Source: an uncultured Oscillospiraceae bacterium
GTDB taxonomy: Bacteria; Bacillota; Clostridia; Oscillospirales; Oscillospiraceae
Direction of reading: 5' to 3'
Length of the DNA: 26,661 nt
NCBI GenBank assembly: GCA_934661735.1
Contig: CAKUJN010000024.1
Span: 1-26,661 of the forward strand
Made by a program: the position numbers and the translations under genes. Shown here one piece after another: positions 21,975 through 26,661 of this stretch (within the stretch, counting starts at the first letter, position 1; the number at the start of each line of letters is the position of its first letter). The notes under the pieces were generated by a model, which searched no databases, was not told where the DNA came from, and worked only from the letters and a program-made list of their open reading frames with translations.

Positions 21975-22107
21975 AACATTCTCCTTGCATTCTCAGTTTT
22001 TTCGGTGGGAAACGGGAAATTGCACGATCATTAGACGGCTCCGGCGGGAAAAGGTTCCCGTCTCAGAGGTCAAATTTCAAAAAAATTTCAGGCCGTCAGA
22101 AATTTCG

Positions 22108-22755
22108 TCAGCGCAAAAGGCTCCGCCACGGGCGGATGGTGAAAAACGTGACGGCCAGCCCCGCCGTGAACAGCAGCGTCTGCGTCACGGGACTGACAAA
22201 CAGCATCAGCAGGCACAGCCCCGCGTCGCTCCCGAGCAGAATGCGCCACGCGGCCTGACGTTTGCCGGCAAGCAGCCAGATTGCCGAGGCGGTTTTGCAG
22301 ACGCTGATCAGAAGCATCACAACGAACAGCGGATAATACTGTCCGATCACGGCGATGAGCTGCGGAAAAATCTCGGAGATATATGAGAATTCCGGCATCA
22401 TCGAGAGAAACTGCGCATACATATCCTGATTGTGATAGAGGATCAGCGTACAGCCGTAGCTCAGCGCCAGATACGCCCCAGCCAGCAGCACAATCACCAG
22501 CCAGAACGTCAGGATTCCGGAGAAGCGCACGCGGCCGTATGCGTCGCGCCAGACGGCCTGTCCGCGCGGCGGGGCATCCTGCGCGCCGGTCTGCGGGGAA
22601 TAGGGCTGCGGCGCGGACGGCTCGTCCGGACGCGCGTCCGGGGCAAATGCGCCGCGATTCGGCGGCGTGGTGTACCGGCGCACCAGCGCGCCGCACTCCG
22701 GACAGATCAGCGTGTCGTCTGAGACCTGCTTGCCGCAGTTATAACACGTTTGCAT
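22108..22755 (-). CDS. Zinc-ribbon membrane protein of unknown function
   Basis: A 215-residue protein with an N-terminal zinc ribbon, CYNCG (C4, C7) and CPECG (C18, C21), then a Pro-rich linker of about 50 residues, and about four hydrophobic helices from residue 82 to the end (FSGILTFWLVIVLLAGAYLA is the first). This layout is common among small Firmicute membrane proteins annotated only as zinc-ribbon domain-containing. There is no catalytic motif. GAAAGGAG is 7 bases before the ATG at 22755, and a good promoter precedes it. It lies divergent from dapF. A sensor or scaffold role is possible but unsupported. Confidence 0.8.
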   Translation of the reverse strand: MQTCYNCGKQVSDDTLICPECGALVRRYTTPPNRGAFAPDARPDEPSAPQPYSPQTGAQDAPPRGQAVWRDAYGRVRFSGILTFWLVIVLLAGAYLALSYGCTLILYHNQDMYAQFLSMMPEFSYISEIFPQLIAVIGQYYPLFVVMLLISVCKTASAIWLLAGKRQAAWRILLGSDAGLCLLMLFVSPVTQTLLFTAGLAVTFFTIRPWRSLLR

Positions 22756-22826
22756 GGAAACGCTCCTTTCTCATTCCATCCGCCGCGCGCGGCGGAGATG
22801 CCGGAGACGCGCGGTGCGGTGCTACA

Positions 22827-22855
22827 ATTGTAGCTGGAAATTCAGGGAAAGTCAA
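22827..22855 (-). promoter_or_regulatory. Probable sigma-A promoter of the zinc-ribbon protein gene
   Basis: On the minus strand TTGACT (22855-22850) and TACAAT (22832-22827) are separated by 17 bases. The leader to the ATG is about 65 bases. Confidence 0.65.
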
Positions 22856-22937
22856 ACGAATCCTTGCAGCGCAGCGCGGCAGATGCAGTGTCTGCCTGCG
22901 ATAGCATTTTTTGCAATGTTTTAAGCAGGATGTGACA

Positions 22938-22965
22938 TTTACAGAGCGGGAAATGCCCGTATAAT
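22938..22965 (+). promoter_or_regulatory. Probable sigma-A promoter of dapF
   Basis: TTTACA (22938-22943), a 16-base spacer and a consensus TATAAT (22960-22965). The start would be near 22972, about 28 bases before the TTG of dapF. Confidence 0.7.
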
Positions 22966-22999
22966 AGAATACAGAAAACGGCGCGGAGGTGAAGTCGCC

Positions 23000-23884
23000 T
23001 TGCACTTTACGAAAATGAACGGCGCGGGGAACGATTTTGTCATACTGGACGAAATGGACCAGCCGCTCGGCGTTGCACCGGAGGACATTCCGGCGCTTGT
23101 ATACCGGCTGTGCAGCCGCCATACAGGCGTGGGCGCGGACGGTGTGATTCTTTTGCAAAGGCCCCGCGGCGATGCGGACGCGTCCATGCGGTTTTACAAT
23201 TCCGACGGCTCGACGGGCGAAATGTGCGGCAACGGTGCGCGCTGCGCCTGCCGGTATGTGTACGCGAGCGGCCGTGCGGGCGAGGTCGTCCGGCTGGAAA
23301 CAACAGCTGGACTTGTCACCGGCTGGCGGCAGGCGCACGACCGGTTCCGCATCCGGCTCAATACGCCGACGGCTCTGGTGCCGGAGATGACGCTCACGCT
23401 GGACGGGGGCGAACTCCGCTGCGGCTATGCCGAGCTGGGCGACCCAGGGATTCCGCACCTGACGGTGGAGATCCCCGATCTCATGCTCCGTCTGGATGAG
23501 GAGGAGCAGCTTGCGGCGCTGCGCGCGCTGGGACGGAGGCTCCGGTATCATCCGGCGCTCCACAAGGGGGCCAACGTCAACTTCTATCAGGTCAACGGAC
23601 CGCATCACGTCCGCCAGCTGACATATGAGCGCGGCGTGGAGGATTTCACCATGGCCTGCGGTACGGGCGCGGGAACGCTTGCCGCGGTGCTGACGCTTCA
23701 GGGCCGCATGGACGGCGGGCCTGTTCAGGTTCAGACGGCCGGCGGTGATCTGGATGTGGAAGTACAGACGGAAAACGGCCGCGTGAGCGTCCTGTATCTG
23801 ACGGGCGCGGCACTGTTTGTGTACAGCGGCGAGCTGGCGGAGGATTTTCTGCATCCGGTTGTCATTGAGGATATCACAGAGTAA
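23000..23884 (+). CDS. dapF: Diaminopimelate epimerase
   Basis: A 294-residue PLP-independent epimerase that converts LL- to meso-diaminopimelate, feeding lysine and peptidoglycan synthesis in the cytoplasm. The two catalytic cysteines are present: C76 in GEMCGNGARC and C220 in MACGTGAGT. The N-terminus MHFTKMNGAGNDFV matches the family start, which supports the TTG at 23000 (GGAGG 10 bases upstream) over the ATG five codons later. The length is slightly above the usual 275-285. It leads a short unit with the symporter, 19 bases ahead of that gene. No other lysine-pathway genes are adjacent. Confidence 0.93.
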   Translation: MHFTKMNGAGNDFVILDEMDQPLGVAPEDIPALVYRLCSRHTGVGADGVILLQRPRGDADASMRFYNSDGSTGEMCGNGARCACRYVYASGRAGEVVRLETTAGLVTGWRQAHDRFRIRLNTPTALVPEMTLTLDGGELRCGYAELGDPGIPHLTVEIPDLMLRLDEEEQLAALRALGRRLRYHPALHKGANVNFYQVNGPHHVRQLTYERGVEDFTMACGTGAGTLAAVLTLQGRMDGGPVQVQTAGGDLDVEVQTENGRVSVLYLTGAALFVYSGELAEDFLHPVVIEDITE

Positions 23885-23903
23885 GGACTGGGAGGACATA
23901 AAT

Positions 23904-25202
23904 ATGAAAAAGGGAAGCTTCTGGAAAAACTACGGATTTCTGATTCTGATGCTCACCGGCATTGTCGCCGGCTGTATTGTCGGCGCGATCTGGCCCGCGG
24001 TCAAGGAGGTCGTCGACGGGGAAACGGTGGTCGTGGTCAAGGGCGCGACGGTGCTTGAGCCGCTTGGAACCGTGTTCCTGAACCTGATGTTCTGCATCGC
24101 GGTGCCGACGGTGTTCTGCTCAATCTCCTCGTCGATTGCGAACATGCAGAGCGCAAAGCGCGCGGGCAAAATCATGGGCGTGACCATTGCCACGTTCCTT
24201 GCGACAGCCGCGATTGCCGCCGTGATCATGTATGTGACCGTGCTGCTGATCCCGCCGGTCACGGGTGAATACGCGATGATCGAGGGCGAAGTCGGCGGAA
24301 CGCTCGGCGTTGCGGACATGATTGTCAACTTCTTCACAAAGCCCGATTTCACCGAGCTGTTCAGCCGCAGGGCAATTCTGCCGCTGATTGTGGCGGCGGT
24401 CCTGTTCGGCTTCGGCGTGCAGATGGCCGGCGGCGCGGAGACGAAGACCGCGAAGCTGCTTGAGGACGTCACGAACTGCATCATGAAAACGTTCAAGATC
24501 ATCACCTACTACGCGCCCATCGGCTTCTTCGGCTTCTTCGCGTATCTCATCGCCTACCACGGCTCCGACCTGATCGGCGATTACGGCCGGACGCTTGCAA
24601 TCTACTATATCCTCAGCTTCGTGTATATGTTTGTCTCCTTCCCGCTCTATGCGCGCTTCGGCGGCGGAAAGGGCGCGGCAAAGCTGATGTTCTCCAAGCT
24701 GTTCCGTCCGGCTGCCATGTCGTTCGGCACCTGCTCGTCGGTTGCGACAATCCCCACCAACATGGAGGTTGCCGAGGAAACCGGCATTCCGAAGGACGTC
24801 TCCAACATTGTCGTCCCGCTGGGTGCGACGATGCACATGGACGGCTCGGCCATGTCTGCAATCATCAAGGTCGCGTTCCTGTTCGGCATGTTCGGTCAGG
24901 ATTTCACCACCGGCCGCGCGATTCTGGCCATCATTGTGGCGGTGTTCTCCTCGGTCGCCATGTCCGGCATTCCCGGCGGCGGCGGAACAGGCGAGCTGGT
25001 GCTCTGCTCGATCTTCTTCCCCGATCATCTGGCGGTTGCATTCCCCATTGCGCTGGCGCTGGGCAATCTGGTCGACCCGCCCGCGACGATGGTCAACTCT
25101 GCTGGCGACTATGTCGTTTCGTTTATCGTCGCCCGCTTTGTCGACGGGAAAGACTGGCTTCAGAAGCAGCTGCATAAATCCGGAGCCGCTGCGAAAGAAT
25201 AA
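23904..25202 (+). CDS. DAACS-family (glutamate-transporter fold) cation symporter, probably for a non-acidic substrate
   Basis: A 432-residue secondary transporter of the dicarboxylate/amino acid:cation symporter family. Hydrophobic helices run through the chain. Re-entrant loop and ion-site landmarks are TCSSVATIPTNMEV (HP1), PLGATMHMDGSA (TM7 NMDG-type motif), SGIPGGGGTG (HP2) and DPPATMVNSAGD (TM8). In the TM8 motif the cation- and substrate-binding Asp391, Thr395, Asn398 and Asp402 are kept. The arginine that holds the acidic side chain in glutamate/aspartate carriers is Ala394 here. This argues against glutamate or aspartate and for a neutral or different substrate. The ATG at 23904 has GGGAGG upstream; it follows dapF closely and may share its promoter. 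Confidence 0.9.
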   Translation: MKKGSFWKNYGFLILMLTGIVAGCIVGAIWPAVKEVVDGETVVVVKGATVLEPLGTVFLNLMFCIAVPTVFCSISSSIANMQSAKRAGKIMGVTIATFLATAAIAAVIMYVTVLLIPPVTGEYAMIEGEVGGTLGVADMIVNFFTKPDFTELFSRRAILPLIVAAVLFGFGVQMAGGAETKTAKLLEDVTNCIMKTFKIITYYAPIGFFGFFAYLIAYHGSDLIGDYGRTLAIYYILSFVYMFVSFPLYARFGGGKGAAKLMFSKLFRPAAMSFGTCSSVATIPTNMEVAEETGIPKDVSNIVVPLGATMHMDGSAMSAIIKVAFLFGMFGQDFTTGRAILAIIVAVFSSVAMSGIPGGGGTGELVLCSIFFPDHLAVAFPIALALGNLVDPPATMVNSAGDYVVSFIVARFVDGKDWLQKQLHKSGAAAKE

Positions 25203-25217
25203 ATCCGGACGATTGAC

Positions 25218-25244
25218 CGGCGCTGCCGCAACGGCAGCGCCGGC
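25218..25244 (+). terminator. Possible terminator after the symporter gene
   Basis: CCGGCGCTGCCG (25218-25229) pairs perfectly with CGGCAGCGCCGG (25233-25244) around CAA. The tail is CAGTGCGTTTCGG, lacking a real U-run, so it may only slow or stabilise the transcript end. Confidence 0.5.
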
Positions 25245-25424
25245 AGTGCGTTTCGGGGAGGTGCAGAGAACTTGGAAAACCAAACAATTTTTTAGAGATT
25301 CAAAAAGAGATTGTGCGTTTTCACCGATTTTTCTGCACCGGACCGCGCCTGCCACGCGGAAAATCGGCAGATTGAACAAGAATCGGATGTTTCAAATTTT
25401 CCGGTAGAATTTCTTGCAATTTTG

Positions 25425-25433
25425 TGATATATT
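25425..25433 (+). promoter_or_regulatory. Possible extended -10 promoter of pckA
   Basis: TGATATATT gives TGn plus TATATT. There is no good -35 at 17 bases, as is often seen with extended -10 promoters. The start would be near 25440, with a leader of about 60 bases. Confidence 0.45.
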
Positions 25434-25447
25434 GCTACTTGGTGAAT

Positions 25448-25465
25448 AATGGCTTTCGAGCTATT
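25448..25465 (+). other. UUCG-loop hairpin in the pckA leader
   Basis: AATGGCT (25448-25454) pairs with AGCTATT (25459-25465), including one G-U pair, around a TTCG tetraloop. It would lie at or near the 5' end of the transcript if the promoter above is right. Confidence 0.45.
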
Positions 25466-25498
25466 TCATTGATATCTTCAGAAACGAGGTCTTATACG

Positions 25499-26661
25499 AT
25501 GGCAGAACTGAATTTAAGCAAGTATGGTATTACCGGCACGACCGAGATCGTCCGGAATCCCTCCTATGAGATGCTGTTCGCAGAAGAGACCAAGCCTGGT
25601 CTGGAAGGCTTTGAGGTCGGCCAGGTCAGCGAGCTGGGCGCTGTGAACGTTATGACCGGTATCTACACCGGCCGTTCGCCCAAGGACAAATATATTGTCA
25701 TGGACGACAATTCCAAGGACACCGTGTGGTGGACGTCCGAGGCATACAAGAACGACAACCATCCCATGACCGAGGCCACCTGGCACACCGTCAAGGAACT
25801 GGCCGTCAAGGAGCTTTGCAACAAGCGCCTGTTTGTCGTCGACGCGTTCTGCGGCGCGAACAAGGACACCCGCATGGCCATCCGCTTCATCGTTGAGGTT
25901 GCATGGCAGGCACACTTCGTCACCAACATGTTCATCCGCCCGACCGCGGAGGAGCTTGAGAACTTTGAGCCGGACTTCGTCGTCTACAACGCCTCCAAGG
26001 CCAAGGTGGAGAACTACAAGGAGCTGGGCCTCAATTCCGAGACCTGCGTCGCCTTCAACATCACCTCCCGTGAGCAGGTCATCATCAACACCTGGTACGG
26101 CGGTGAGATGAAGAAGGGCATGTTCTCCATGATGAACTACTATCTGCCGCTCAAGGGCATCGCCTCGATGCACTGCTCGGCCAACACCGACATGGACGGC
26201 AAGAACACCGCGATCTTCTTCGGCCTGTCCGGCACCGGCAAGACCACCCTGTCCACCGACCCGAAGCGCCTTCTCATCGGCGACGACGAGCACGGCTGGG
26301 ACGACAACGGCGTGTTCAACTTTGAGGGCGGCTGCTATGCCAAGGTTATCAACCTGGACAAGGACTCCGAGCCCGATATCTACAACGCCATCCGCCGCGA
26401 CGCCCTGCTGGAGAACGTCACGCTGGACAAGGACGGCAAGATCAATTTCGCCGACAAGTCTGTCACCGAGAACACCCGTGTCTCCTACCCCATCGACCAC
26501 ATTGAGAAGATCGTTCGTCCGGTCTCCGCTGCGCCCGATGCAAAGAACGTCATCTTCCTGTCCGCCGACGCATTCGGCGTTCTGCCCCCCGTGTCCATCC
26601 TGACGCCCGAGCAGACCAAGTACTACTTCCTGTCCGGCTTCACCGCGAAGCTGGCCGGCAC
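25499..26661 (+). CDS. pckA: Phosphoenolpyruvate carboxykinase (ATP), 3' truncated by the window edge
   Basis: The first 387 residues of an enzyme normally about 530-540 residues long. It interconverts oxaloacetate plus ATP and phosphoenolpyruvate plus CO2 plus ADP; in anaerobes it often runs in the CO2-fixing direction. Landmarks are YTGRSPKDK (substrate loop), the P-loop [11 protein letters not shown] (from residue 242) and LIGDDEHGW with metal-binding D262-D263. ATG 25499 follows GAGGT by 9 bases and begins [13 protein letters not shown], as in the family. Codons end very often in C, a sign of high expression. The ATP-dependent rather than GTP-dependent class follows from the motif set. 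Confidence 0.95.
   Translation, partial: MAELNLSKYGITGTTEIVRNPSYEMLFAEETKPGLEGFEVGQVSELGAVNVMTGIYTGRSPKDKYIVMDDNSKDTVWWTSEAYKNDNHPMTEATWHTVKELAVKELCNKRLFVVDAFCGANKDTRMAIRFIVEVAWQAHFVTNMFIRPTAEELENFEPDFVVYNASKAKVENYKELGLNSETCVAFNITSREQVIINTWYGGEMKKGMFSMMNYYLPLKGIASMHCSANTDMDGKNTAIFFGLSGTGKTTLSTDPKRLLIGDDEHGWDDNGVFNFEGGCYAKVINLDKDSEPDIYNAIRRDALLENVTLDKDGKINFADKSVTENTRVSYPIDHIEKIVRPVSAAPDAKNVIFLSADAFGVLPPVSILTPEQTKYYFLSGFTAKLAG

Larger units (their letters stand above)
25203..25498 (+). other. Spacer of about 300 bases before pckA
   Basis: No gene is visible. It contains a GC-rich hairpin just after the symporter stop, an imperfect hairpin with CCGATTTT/AAAATCGG arms (25324-25331 and 25360-25367), an AT-rich promoter zone and a leader hairpin. 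The segment becomes AT-rich from about 25280. Confidence 0.6.

Noticed and set aside
20619..22034. Plus-strand frame of 471 codons opposite the ion transporter
   Set aside because: Antisense to a confirmed transporter and starts inside its terminator region.
24120..26500. Long minus-strand frames opposite the symporter and pckA
   Set aside because: Both sit exactly opposite strongly identified genes and carry no recognisable domain.

Overview
The window reads as chromosomal DNA of a GC-rich, low-G+C-phylum-type anaerobe, most likely a clostridial Oscillospiraceae-like Firmicute (Bacillota). The reasons are strong AGGAGG ribosome-binding sites, sigma-A type promoters with 16-17 base spacers, an LtaS-type polyglycerolphosphate synthase, a BMP-type nucleoside transporter, SLH-like wall-binding repeats, and intergenic palindromic repeats of a kind common in that family. 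The taxonomic call is inference; there is no rRNA gene here.

Layout. (1) 1-3780, plus strand: the 3' part of a peptide/nickel-type ABC transporter operon (two ATPases, two permeases) ending in a TPR protein; the binding protein is not in the window. (2) 3781-4360: an AT-rich structured spacer, a 20-bp bidirectional terminator, tRNA-Ala(GGC) on the minus strand and its likely promoter. (3) 4361-8599: divergent genes, an LTA-synthase-like sulfatase-fold membrane enzyme with a C-terminal SLH-like region (minus) and a dihydropyrimidinase/hydantoinase (plus), with a well-formed promoter for each in the gap. (4) 8600-9414: no gene, but a palindromic element of about 650 bp with long terminal inverted repeats. 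(5) 9415-11947, minus: a GH13 alpha-amylase-family enzyme and an adenosine deaminase. (6) 12105-20513, plus: an eight-gene nucleoside operon with a near-consensus promoter: BMP-family lipoprotein, double-ABC ATPase, two permeases, two tandem nucleoside hydrolases, an unrecognised 144-residue protein and a SpoU/TrmH RNA methyltransferase. (7) 20706-22755, minus: an ArsB/SLC13-superfamily ion transporter and a zinc-ribbon membrane protein. (8) 22938-26661, plus: dapF, a glutamate-transporter-fold (DAACS) symporter and the first 387 codons of pckA, which runs off the end.

Functional reading. The central theme is capture and breakdown of nucleosides. The BMP-ABC system would import them, the two hydrolases would split them to base plus ribose, the divergently transcribed adenosine deaminase would convert adenosine to inosine, and the nearby dihydropyrimidinase could act on reduced pyrimidines. 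The flanking genes look like ordinary wall, amino-acid and central metabolism.

The items most worth a second look are the LtaS-SLH domain fusion, the long-inverted-repeat element at 8633-9288 and its link to a second repeat at 20514-20660, the substrate-site substitution in the DAACS symporter, the HAGD substitution in adenosine deaminase, and the unknown coupled gene at 19203-19637. I saw no CRISPR array, prophage, transposase gene or clearly new multi-gene defence-like system.
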